The position numbers were made by a program, and so were the translations under genes. Of a stretch of 5,927 nucleotides of DNA, positions 1 to 5,174 are shown in pieces. The stretch's first letter is position 1; every line of letters starts with the position of its first letter. The stretch is taken from NCBI GenBank assembly GCA_031288745.1, contig JAITQT010000118.1, positions 1 through 5,927 of the forward strand. The letters are read 5' to 3'. The stretch comes from Deltaproteobacteria bacterium (GTDB lineage: Bacteria; Desulfobacterota; Desulfarculia; Adiutricales; Adiutricaceae). A model generated the notes under the pieces. That model saw nothing but the letters and a program-made list of their open reading frames with translations. It did not search any database and was not told the DNA's origin.

Positions 1-176
1 AAAGAACAGAAGATCTAGCTAACCAGGCCAAAAACATTATCCGGGCCGGTTACGACTGGAAGGTAATCGCTAACGAATGGCTAAGAGTCTTTGACCTTTC
101 TCTAAGGAGTAAGGAGAGCCAAAAAAATATCTTTAATGAGGAAAAACAAAGCCCCACCAATGCGCTCTTGGTTTGA
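1..176 (+). CDS. Glycosyltransferase (GT4-like), C-terminal end only
   Basis: The frame beginning at base 3 is open from the window edge to TGA at 174-176 and encodes the last 57 residues of a protein whose body lies outside the window. The segment AGYDWKVIANEWLRVF resembles the C-terminal helix of GT4 (Glycos_transf_1) enzymes, where a Tyr-Asp-Trp then a hydrophobic/Trp pattern closes the second Rossmann domain. After it comes a polar, probably disordered tail. The stop lies inside the next gene, overlapping its longest reading by 41 bases (17 if the next gene starts at 160), so the two are probably translated from one mRNA. Family assignment from so short a piece is an inference; donor sugar and acceptor are unknown. 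Confidence 0.6.
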   Translation, partial: RTEDLANQAKNIIRAGYDWKVIANEWLRVFDLSLRSKESQKNIFNEEKQSPTNALLV

Positions 177-1920
177 CCATAACCTGGCCGCCCTTAATCA
201 TAGATGCCCGGAGGCCTATAAACTCCTTTCTCCTCTAAGCCCCAAGCCTTTAGAGGACGAGGAGGGTTTTTATTTTAGCGCTCCCAATAGTCAAGTAAGG
301 GCAGTTTTAAGCCTAAGCGCCAAAGGGGTAGCTTATCTAAGCCTAAAAGAAGATAAGACCCTCTTGCGGATCACTTCGGCCTATAACCCTGAAAATGAAG
401 AAAAGACCTTAGCCGAGAGATTTTTAAGCCTTAACCCATCGGGACTCACTTCCGGAGTGACCGTGTTAGGCCTTGGCCTTGGCTATCATCTAGAAGAGCT
501 AAGCGAAAAGCTTTCTCCTAAAAGCCCGATATGGTTAATTGAGGCTCGAATCGAATTAGCGGCTGCAGCCTTAGCGGCCAGAGACTTAACTAAAATTTTT
601 AAGCGCTCGGGCTTTAATTTTCTAATTGGTAAAACCAAGAGCCTACCTAAAAAGGCCCCCAAGACTATTTTGGCGAGGACGGTTAACCTTAGGTTAGATA
701 GAGAACTCTACCCCCAAATTGAATCTAAAAACAATGACCGATTAGAGACTCCAAAAAACGCCTCGGCGGCTTTAAGCGCCAAAACAAGAGTCCTATTTTT
801 TGATACTGGCTATTTTCTAACTAGAGAGCTTCAAAGCGCGGCGACCCAGCTAGGCTACCCAATGGAGGTTTGGCAAGGACGCTGTGGAGAGGTATCGGAC
901 GGAGAGGATTATAAGAGATTATTTAGGCAAATAAAGGATTTTAGGCCCTCGATTATAGTTACTATCAACCATTTAGGCTTCGACGCCCAAGGGCTCCTAT
1001 CAGATGCCTTAGAGCGGCTGGGCTTAGCTGCAGCCTCCTGGTTTGTCGATAGCCCAGCAGTCATTTTAAACGGGGCCCAAAAAATAGGAACAAAAGGACT
1101 TTTCGCCTTTAGCTGGGATAAAAGCTATCTTGAAACTTTAAAAAACTTTGGCTTTGAGCATGTTTTTTACCTTCCGCTCGCTACTGACGAGACTTTTTTC
1201 TCCCCTAAAGCTGGCCCAAATCTAGCCCTAAGAAAAATCGCCTTTGCCGGAGATAGTTTGAAAGCGGCCAGCCAAAAGTATTTGGCCATGGCCGGGCTTG
1301 ATTTACAATTTCTTAGCCAAATTGATCTCGAAGCTGAAAAATTTTTGCTCATTTCAGATCTAACCGCCGATAATCTTGCCGCTCCTCTGGCCCAAAAACT
1401 CAATCTTAACCCCGAGCAAGAGGCGGCCCTTTCGGCTCTCATTTTATGGAGAGCCAGCCGCTCTTGGCGGCTTAAGGTCCTTAGGGCCCTCCCGGCTAAG
1501 GATCTAACGGTGGCCGGAGACGAGAACTGGGCCTCTCTCTTAGACGGCGCGGCCATTTGCGGCCAGCTCGATTATTACCGAGAACTAGCCTCATTTTACC
1601 GTCAAAGTGAGGTCAACTTAAATATTACTAGCGCCCAGATGAAAAGCGGGCTCAATCAGAGGGTCTTCGATGTTCCTGGGGCCGGGGGTTTTTTATTAAC
1701 AGATAAACGCGAGCAACTAACCGAACTCTTCGAGCCTGAAAAGGAGGTAGTCTGCTACGATAACCCCAATGAAGCTGCCGAAAAGGCCTCTTGGTATCTA
1801 AAGCGCCCCTTGGAGAGGGAAAAAATAGTTCAAAGGGCCCGCCGACGCCTCTTAAGCGAGCATCTCTATTGCCACCGCTTAAAGGCCATGGTCGAACTCG
1901 TCACGAGGGCTGGCCCATGA
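136..1920 (+). CDS. CgeB/DUF3880-type glycosyltransferase, 594 aa
   Basis: Probable cytoplasmic glycosyltransferase of the CgeB type. Three parts can be seen. Residues about 105-170 hold a glycine-rich strand-turn (TVLGLGLGYHLEEL, then WLIEARIE), as in the Rossmann-like N-terminal region of Maf flagellin-glycosylation proteins and some delta-proteobacterial CgeB proteins. Residues about 217-355 match the DUF3880 pattern: RVLFFDTGYF, INHLGFDAQG, ASWFVDSP, FSWDKSYL and YLPLATDETFF. Residues about 475-590 fit Glyco_trans_1_2: VNLNITSAQMKSGLNQRVFD, PGAGGFLLTD, and ELFEPEKEVVCYDN. Start choice is uncertain. ATG 136 has AAGGAG at 111-116, 19 bases away, which is too far for a good site; ATG 160 (MRSWFDHN) is an alternative with no better site, and translational coupling to the upstream gene is likely. 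Its stop overlaps the next start (ATGA, 1917-1920). Neighbours are also glycosyltransferases, so it probably helps build a surface glycan or decorate a protein. Substrate unknown. Confidence 0.85.
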   Translation: MRKNKAPPMRSWFDHNLAALNHRCPEAYKLLSPLSPKPLEDEEGFYFSAPNSQVRAVLSLSAKGVAYLSLKEDKTLLRITSAYNPENEEKTLAERFLSLNPSGLTSGVTVLGLGLGYHLEELSEKLSPKSPIWLIEARIELAAAALAARDLTKIFKRSGFNFLIGKTKSLPKKAPKTILARTVNLRLDRELYPQIESKNNDRLETPKNASAALSAKTRVLFFDTGYFLTRELQSAATQLGYPMEVWQGRCGEVSDGEDYKRLFRQIKDFRPSIIVTINHLGFDAQGLLSDALERLGLAAASWFVDSPAVILNGAQKIGTKGLFAFSWDKSYLETLKNFGFEHVFYLPLATDETFFSPKAGPNLALRKIAFAGDSLKAASQKYLAMAGLDLQFLSQIDLEAEKFLLISDLTADNLAAPLAQKLNLNPEQEAALSALILWRASRSWRLKVLRALPAKDLTVAGDENWASLLDGAAICGQLDYYRELASFYRQSEVNLNITSAQMKSGLNQRVFDVPGAGGFLLTDKREQLTELFEPEKEVVCYDNPNEAAEKASWYLKRPLEREKIVQRARRRLLSEHLYCHRLKAMVELVTRAGP

Positions 1921-3278
1921 CTATCTTAGTTATGGCCCCCTTTAAACTTGGCGATTTTATCCAATCAACTCCCTTTTTATCTGAATTAAGAAAAGACTAT
2001 CTCAAAGAAGAAATCGTATTAATCGCTTTAAGAGGGGAGGTAGCCGAGGCGGCCCAATTAACCAACTTGGTTGATAGGGCAATTTTACTAACCGAAGAGG
2101 AATTTAGAGAGGGCCGCTCTAAAAATTTAGAAGGTAGCCCAGATTTACTAGTTAACCTTTCTAGTGCCCCGGCGGCCCTAAACTTTGGACCAAAACTAAG
2201 GCCTCGACAAATCTTAGGACCTCGCCAAGATGGCGAAAAGATAATCCTACCTTTAGCTCAAAAACTGGTCCAGGCGGTCATGCAAGTTAACCGCCGCCTA
2301 GGGCGTCTAAACCTAGTTGATATGTGGAGGTTACTTAGCCCCAAAGGGGCCCAAGCTAGCCGCGAACTAGTCTGGCCAAAAAATATAGGCCGAGACCTTT
2401 CCAGCTCTGAAGCAAAGAGGGCCGCGCCCAAGATAGGCTTTCAATTAGGCTGCGGCCATAAGCTACGCCGCTGGCCGATCGAGCACTTTAGACAATTGGC
2501 CTCTCAATTAAGTCCAATTGAGATTATCTTATTGGGTGGGAGAGCTGAAAAGAGCTTAGCCAAGCATTTTTTAGACCTAAAAGGTCCTAAAATTGATCAG
2601 ACCCTTAATTTATGCGGCCAAACGAGCCTAAGCGATTTAGGGGCCGTCCTTGGCTCTCTTGATTTATTAGTGGCCGTTGATACAGGCGTAACCCACCTTG
2701 CCGCCGCACTAGGGACCCCGATAGCGGCCCTCTTCGGGGGACCGGCATACGCCTTCGAAACCGGCCCCTACTCTCTAAAGGCCCTATCAGTTCAGGGTAA
2801 ATGCGATTGCTCTCCTTGCGTTGAAACTAACCCCTGCCCCAAACGCCTCTGCCCAGCCCTCCCTCCAGTAGACATAGCGGCCCAAGCGGCTAACATTATT
2901 TTAAATCGCAGCCTAACTTTTATTAACGAACCAAACAGTCCCCCCGCCTCCTTTTCCATCTACCGCACCGAGCCAAGTGCTCTTGGCCTAAGGTTGCTCT
3001 CTATCACCAATACCGCCCTTGACGATGAAACTAAGCTGGCTTTAGCTATCGAAGAAGCCCAAGCGGCCATACTTAACCCTAAAACTCAAGGAGAACTTAA
3101 CCAAAACCTTCTAAGCCACTATAGGCCCTCAAAAGGGGGCCTTTCAACCTTAGAGCTGACTAAGACGATTTTAAAAGTTGCCGATGGCCTAGCCGACCAG
3201 CTGCCCTTACGGGAAGCATTTTTTTCTGCAGCTAGAGAAAGTCTAACCAAGATAGAGCTGTGGGAGAAAAATCAATAA
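1917..3278 (+). CDS. Glycosyltransferase family 9 (ADP-heptose:LPS heptosyltransferase-like), 453 aa
   Basis: GT9 enzymes transfer heptose from ADP-heptose to lipopolysaccharide core or related acceptors at the cytoplasmic face of the inner membrane. Seen here: N-terminal MAPFKLGDFIQSTPFLSELR (residues 7-26, the family's GD-x2-ST-P motif), GFQLGCGHKLRRWPIEHF (174-191, nucleotide-sugar pocket region), IILLGG (203-208), NLCGQTSLSDLGAVL (231-245) and VAVDTGVTHLAAALGTPIAALFG (252-274, the D-TG-x2-HLAAALGTP signature). Residues 296-312 hold five cysteines (C296, C298, C301, C307, C312), possibly a metal or disulfide knuckle. About 110 further residues follow the GT9 core as an unrecognised, mostly helical tail. 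The start at 1917 is chosen because it gives an ATGA overlap with the upstream stop, has GAGGG at 1905-1909 seven bases upstream, and places the first family strand at the N-terminus; the frame is open further upstream but that part is the other gene's coding sequence. Exact sugar and acceptor are not known. Confidence 0.9.
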   Translation: MTILVMAPFKLGDFIQSTPFLSELRKDYLKEEIVLIALRGEVAEAAQLTNLVDRAILLTEEEFREGRSKNLEGSPDLLVNLSSAPAALNFGPKLRPRQILGPRQDGEKIILPLAQKLVQAVMQVNRRLGRLNLVDMWRLLSPKGAQASRELVWPKNIGRDLSSSEAKRAAPKIGFQLGCGHKLRRWPIEHFRQLASQLSPIEIILLGGRAEKSLAKHFLDLKGPKIDQTLNLCGQTSLSDLGAVLGSLDLLVAVDTGVTHLAAALGTPIAALFGGPAYAFETGPYSLKALSVQGKCDCSPCVETNPCPKRLCPALPPVDIAAQAANIILNRSLTFINEPNSPPASFSIYRTEPSALGLRLLSITNTALDDETKLALAIEEAQAAILNPKTQGELNQNLLSHYRPSKGGLSTLELTKTILKVADGLADQLPLREAFFSAARESLTKIELWEKNQ

Positions 3279-3508
3279 TAAAAAAATAGAGCCAAAATTT
3301 TTAGAAATTTTAAGATCTTCACTTTGTTTTTTTATCTAATTTTATTATCTATTGTTATATATATCAATAGAGATAAATTATAATAATACATGATATTATT
3401 CTTTTTTTTTGATTTTAGTTGAGCTAAAGAGGATATAGAATTTTCGCAAAAAAAAATCTAGCTGTACAATATTTAATTATATATGATAAAATATCAATAT
3501 TACGGATA
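3279..3508. other. AT-rich intergenic stretch with weak hairpins, no gene seen
   Basis: This stretch follows the glycosyltransferase operon and has no supported reading frame. It contains AAAATTT-TTAG-AAATTTT (3294-3311), 15 bases after the stop at 3278, with a T-run at about 3325-3333; this is a weak candidate for the operon's terminator because its stem is all A/T and the T-run is not adjacent. A second imperfect hairpin pairs TTATCTATTG (3345-3354) with CAATAGAGATAA (3365-3376), with a two-base bulge. A nested pair near the right edge, TATGATA (3482-3488) with TATCATA (3521-3527) around AATATC (3490-3495) with GATATT (3505-3510), overlaps the end of the short reading frame there. In DNA this AT-rich, such pairings arise easily by chance. 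Confidence 0.4.
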
Positions 3509-3625
3509 TTATTGTTCATATATCATAATCTCCTCATTGGCGATTTCTGCTAAATATATATCACCGTTCTTTTGGGTGTTGTGGATAATACGGGTTTTGA
3601 TCTCTTGAGATGCTTTTGTGCGCAT
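3509..3625 (-). pseudogene. Truncated IS transposase N-terminus, 38 codons
   Basis: ATG (3625-3623) to TAA (3511-3509) encodes 38 residues beginning MRTKASQEIKTRIIH and continuing NTQKNGDIYLAEIANEEIMIYEQ. The first 24 or so residues (a basic start followed by KNGDIY) resemble the N-terminus of IS4/IS1634-like transposases, where the G-x-IY strand begins the protein and hundreds of residues follow; this comes from memory of the family, not from a search. After GDIY the likeness stops and the frame ends, so this is most simply the 5' remnant of an element deleted on its left. It has a good ribosome binding site (TAGGAG, 3640-3635, nine bases from the ATG) and a promoter just upstream, so it may still be expressed. 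Alternative: an intact small protein controlled by the palindrome that overlaps its leader. Confidence 0.5.
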
Positions 3626-3638
3626 ATCAATCAACTCC

Positions 3639-3675
3639 TAATTGAGTACATATTATTATAATATATACTCAATTA
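3639..3675. repeat. Perfect 10-bp inverted repeat centred on a -10 box (operator-like)
   Basis: TAATTGAGTA (3639-3648) and TACTCAATTA (3666-3675) are exact reverse complements separated by 17 A/T-rich bases, with the centre at 3657. The - strand -10 box (3660-3655) sits in the middle, and the left arm runs into the ribosome binding site of the short reading frame at 3625-3509. A two-fold symmetric site over a promoter core is the usual geometry of a dimeric repressor operator. It could also be part of the end of the IS whose transposase remnant lies next to it. Confidence 0.6.
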
Positions 3676-3754
3676 AAAGCAAGAAAAAAAATCAAAGGAT
3701 TTTTAGGTTTTTGCCAGATGTGAACGTGGTAAAACCATTTTGAGTACAGATTAT
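3642..3754. repeat. Direct repeat TTGAGTACA-N-ATTAT, two copies
   Basis: TTGAGTACATATTAT (3642-3656) recurs as TTGAGTACAGATTAT (3740-3754), 14 of 15 bases identical and 98 bases apart. The first copy overlaps the left arm of the inverted repeat at 3639-3675, whose right arm is a third, inverted copy of the TTGAGTA core. The second copy lies in front of the promoter of the short reading frame. Possible meanings are multiple binding sites of one regulator, or internal and terminal sequences of a decayed IS end; the sequence alone does not decide. Confidence 0.5.
3655..3682 (-). promoter_or_regulatory. Sigma70-type promoter of the short transposase-like reading frame
   Basis: On the - strand, TTGCTT (3682-3677) is followed after 16 bases by a perfect TATAAT (3660-3655). 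Transcription would start near 3648 and give a leader of about 20 bases carrying TAGGAG before the ATG at 3625. The -10 is consensus; the -35 matches four of six positions. The local A/T richness makes chance -10 boxes common, but position and strand fit the reading frame. Confidence 0.5.
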
Positions 3755-3860
3755 CCGACTTTCAGGCTGATAACAACGTAGCAGACTTAACTAAATTTAC
3801 CTTGGTCTTCCAAAGATTTTTCAAGCCTCTCCCTTTAGAGAGGGGCAGTTAACAACTTTT
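3676..3860. other. Intergenic stretch between IS remnant and zraP-like gene, no gene seen
   Basis: No supported reading frame lies here on either strand. The stretch carries the -35 box of the - strand promoter, the second TTGAGTACA copy (3740-3748) and a C/G-containing hairpin near the right side (3826-3843). Bases about 3745-3800 are less A/T-rich than the flanking DNA and, next to the truncated transposase, could be the outer end of the former IS; no terminal repeat could be confirmed because the other end is missing. Confidence 0.4.
3826..3843 (-). terminator. Hairpin downstream of the zraP-like gene, possible terminator
   Basis: CCTCTC (3826-3831) pairs with GAGAGG (3838-3843) around a six-base loop, beginning 17 bases beyond the stop codon of the - strand gene. 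The stem is G/C-rich, but on the - strand it is followed by CTTGAAAAATC and not by a clear U-tract, so it is at best a weak intrinsic terminator or a 3'-end protecting structure. Read on the + strand, a T6 run follows 12 bases later (3856-3862). Confidence 0.35.
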
Positions 3861-4595
3861 TTAGACATCGGAATCGTTGTAGACTACATCGTCAAAAAGA
3901 TCAAAGCCACCCCCTTCGGCCCAATGTCCGCTGTCCGCGCCCCGGTCTATCTTTTGGCTATGGCCTTTAAAACCGTGCCCTTTAAAGCCAGGTCTTGTAA
4001 AGCATTGGCCACAAGAGCCTCCAAAACCATGGCCCAAACCAAATCCTCTATGCAGCCTATGGCTACGATAGGGGTTAAAATATTGCGAGAGACCCTCTTT
4101 ATCCAGATCAGCCTTCAAGGCTTTATATTCGTTAGTTAAAGCGTCCCTAACGCGCCTAAGTTCGGCCACGACGCCTTTAATGTCTGTTAGCGTGGCCGTT
4201 TGGTTGTTGACGATAGCCCTGTAAATTAGCCTTTGATCTATTAAATCGTTTCGAAGGGAAGCAATTTTATCATGGCGAGCAGCCCAAATCTTATCCCACT
4301 TAGCCTTCTGTTCTTCGGTCATTGGGGAGGGGCGGTGGCCTCTATTTTTACTATCAGATCTTCCATCGGGATCGTAAGAGTCCCTAGTATCCCCCCAGTC
4401 GCCCCAATCTCTGTCTAATCTTCTATCGTCTCTTCTATCATCGCGATCACCCCTGTCTCGAGGCTGATTTTGAATCGGAGGATCATTTTTCGGCCCCTCG
4501 TTTTGAGCAAAGGCTAAACCTCCGGAAAAGATAGCTAAGGCCACCAATAGGGCCAAATAAATTTTACTTTTCTCAAAGCAATGTTTTTTCATCAT
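3861..4595 (-). CDS. ZraP/CpxP-like periplasmic metal-binding protein, 244 aa
   Basis: Probable exported protein of the Metal_resist / zinc-resistance-associated (ZraP, Spy/CpxP-like) group, whose members bind metal or unfolded protein in the periplasm during envelope or metal stress. Counting from ATG 4595, residues 1-30 form a signal peptide (KK, then YLALLVALAIFSGGLAFA, with likely cleavage AFA-Q). Residues about 36-90 are a low-complexity Asp/Arg linker (DRGDRDDRRDDRRLDRD). Residues about 92-170 are a helical core starting MTEEQKAKWDKIWAARHDKI and containing LRNDLIDQRLIYRAIV and VVAELRRVRDALTNEYKAL, the ZraP pattern. Residues about 176-230 are rich in Gly and His with C195 and C198 (SCGQC) and tandem GFKGH units, a likely metal-binding tail. 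AAGGTG (4607-4602) lies 6 bases before ATG 4595 and 9 before ATG 4592, so the start is one of these; the longer frame from 4640 would bury the signal peptide and is rejected. No two-component regulator or sigma54 site is seen nearby. Confidence 0.8.
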   Translation of the reverse strand: MMKKHCFEKSKIYLALLVALAIFSGGLAFAQNEGPKNDPPIQNQPRDRGDRDDRRDDRRLDRDWGDWGDTRDSYDPDGRSDSKNRGHRPSPMTEEQKAKWDKIWAARHDKIASLRNDLIDQRLIYRAIVNNQTATLTDIKGVVAELRRVRDALTNEYKALKADLDKEGLSQYFNPYRSHRLHRGFGLGHGFGGSCGQCFTRPGFKGHGFKGHSQKIDRGADSGHWAEGGGFDLFDDVVYNDSDV

Positions 4596-4620
4596 CTTTC
4601 TCACCTTCTTTCTCGCCAGG

Positions 4621-4634
4621 AAACCCCTGGGTTT
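4621..4634. repeat. 14-bp palindrome AAACCC-CT-GGGTTT in the zraP-like leader
   Basis: The arms AAACCC and GGGTTT pair exactly around CT, 26 bases upstream of the start codon at 4595. A shorter relative, AAACC-CT-GGTTT, lies at 4854-4865 in the same intergenic region. The pair could be a regulator's sites for the metal-binding protein gene, but short palindromes of this kind also arise by chance, and no promoter boxes were recognised on the - strand around it. Confidence 0.3.
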
Positions 4635-4727
4635 AGCCACTAAAGCATGGCGTCCTAATTCTTTAGTCTTAAAATATTACATAAGCCCACTCTTACCCGT
4701 CGCCCCTCTTAAGTGACTTCAAGTGTT

Positions 4728-4886
4728 ATGGGAGGTAGTAATCAAGCCTTTAAACGTTTTAATGTTAAAACTGCTGAAGGCCCAGATGGCCCCTTTGGTG
4801 ACCTATTCACCCTTAAACTCCTCAATTGGTGGCACCGCCCGCCCCGACCAATGAAACCCTGGTTTACCCCCATATTTAGTAGTTGA
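4728..4886 (+). CDS. Doubtful small protein, 52 aa
   Basis: ATG 4728 to TGA 4884-4886 encodes 52 residues (MGGSNQAFKRFNVKTAEGPD at the N-terminus, then GPFGDLFTLKLLNWWHRPPR and a proline/aromatic end). Not recognised. In favour: codon choice (GCC, AAA, CTT, GGC CCC) is like the host genes to the left and unlike the IS to the right. Against: there is no convincing ribosome binding site before the ATG, the frame is short, and no signal peptide or membrane segment is visible. It could be a genuine small protein, the stump of a gene cut by the arrival of the IS to the right, or chance. It ends inside the -35 box of the promoter at 4883. Confidence 0.25.
   Translation: MGGSNQAFKRFNVKTAEGPDGPFGDLFTLKLLNWWHRPPRPMKPWFTPIFSS
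4825..4852. other. Hairpin with T-box-like core
   Basis: ATTGGT (4825-4830) pairs with ACCAAT (4847-4852), and GGC (4831-4833) can pair with GCC (4841-4843) inside. The bases GGTGGCACCGC (4828-4838) look like the conserved antiterminator box of T-box leaders (GGTGGNACCGCG), but no terminator T-run follows, no aminoacyl-tRNA synthetase or amino-acid gene is downstream, and stem I was not recognised. It is kept only as a local secondary structure. Confidence 0.25.
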
Positions 4887-4912
4887 GATTGTGGTTAATA
4901 AGAAAGTATTAT
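4883..4912 (+). promoter_or_regulatory. Sigma70-type promoter for the structured non-coding stretch
   Basis: TTGAGA (4883-4888, five of six to consensus) and TATTAT (4907-4912, five of six) are separated by 18 bases. Transcription would begin about seven bases on, near 4919, which is the first base of the 9-bp inverted repeat closing the non-coding stretch. That agreement between two independent observations makes the promoter more credible than box matching alone. In IS110-group elements the promoter for the bridge RNA is reported to form across the joined ends of the circular element; here both boxes would lie in the DNA as it stands. Confidence 0.5.
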
Positions 4913-4918
4913 CATGAT

Positions 4919-5127
4919 TGGAGGCGGAAAAGAGCACGAAGTACTTACCGACACCTCAAAGCCCGTACTTAAACTTGTTGCCCTTGTTCCCTTGCGAACC
5001 CCGACATGTAGCGTCTTCCCGGCTTGCGAACCGAGAAAATTGCCCGAGTAAGAATCAGCAGCGCGCTGACATGAGCGCCAAGCCATCGCCAGTAGCGTAC
5101 GATCTAAGGAATGGTAACCCGCCTCCA
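4919..5127 (+). ncRNA. Candidate IS110-associated structured RNA (bridge RNA-like)
   Basis: This 209-base non-coding stretch precedes the IS110 transposase. TGGAGGCGG (4919-4927) and CCGCCTCCA (5119-5127) are exact reverse complements and could form a closing helix; TTACC (4945-4949) and GGTAA (5113-5117) could add to it. Inside, AAGTAC (4939-4944) pairs with GTACTT (4965-4970) around a 20-base loop. GGCTTG (5021-5026) pairs with CAAGCC (5079-5084) and encloses the hairpin TCAGC-AGCGC-GCTGA (5055-5069). A promoter ends seven bases before it, and a T-rich tract (5128-5144) follows. Overlapping frames on both strands run through it but lack protein features and a ribosome binding site. Known: IS110-group elements encode a guide (bridge) RNA of roughly this size in the non-coding left end, 5' of the recombinase. 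Inference: this is that RNA or its remnant. Alternatives are a subterminal binding site for the transposase, or a small MITE-like insert. Confidence 0.5.
4991..5032 (+). repeat. 10-bp direct repeat CTTGCGAACC inside the candidate RNA
   Basis: CTTGCGAACC occurs at 4991-5000 and 5023-5032, 32 bases apart. The first copy can form a small hairpin (GTTC 4986-4989 with GAAC 4996-4999); the second lies partly in the GGCTTG helix. Looser repeats accompany it: GACATG(T)AGCG at 5003-5013 and 5068-5077, GTACTTA at 4941-4947 and 4965-4971, and GTAGCGT at 5008-5014 and 5092-5098. Several paired short repeats in 200 bases suggest a two-lobed RNA or duplicated protein-binding sites. Confidence 0.45.
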
Positions 5128-5174
5128 TTTATAATTTTAATTTTAGGAGTAAATCTAGGCGAAAGGCAAGCAGG

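Noticed and set aside
1167..1556. 129-residue - strand frame
   Set aside because: Antisense shadow inside the CgeB-like glycosyltransferase gene.
1791..1916. Upstream extension of the GT9 reading frame to ATG 1791
   Set aside because: It would overlap 130 bases of the preceding gene and add a basic, low-complexity leader ahead of the family's first strand; the ATGA-coupled start at 1917 with GAGGG is far better.
3924..4139. 71-residue + strand frame
   Set aside because: Antisense to the C-terminal half of the ZraP-like gene, which has a signal peptide, ribosome site and family pattern.
4828..4838. T-box riboswitch core (GGTGGCACCGC)
   Set aside because: Only the short box matches; no stem I, no terminator T-run and no amino-acid-related gene downstream.
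4829..4845. Sigma54 promoter beginning TGGCAC, expected for a ZraP-type gene
   Set aside because: The TTGC half is missing at the required spacing, and it is on the strand opposite to the ZraP-like gene.
4919..5127. MITE with 9-bp terminal inverted repeats
   Set aside because: No target-site duplication flanks the repeats, and the stretch directly abuts an IS110 transposase that usually has such a non-coding left region.
4895..5128. 77-residue - strand frame across the same stretch
   Set aside because: Antisense to the promoter and structured region, with no domain and no Shine-Dalgarno sequence; open only because the stretch is richer in G/C.
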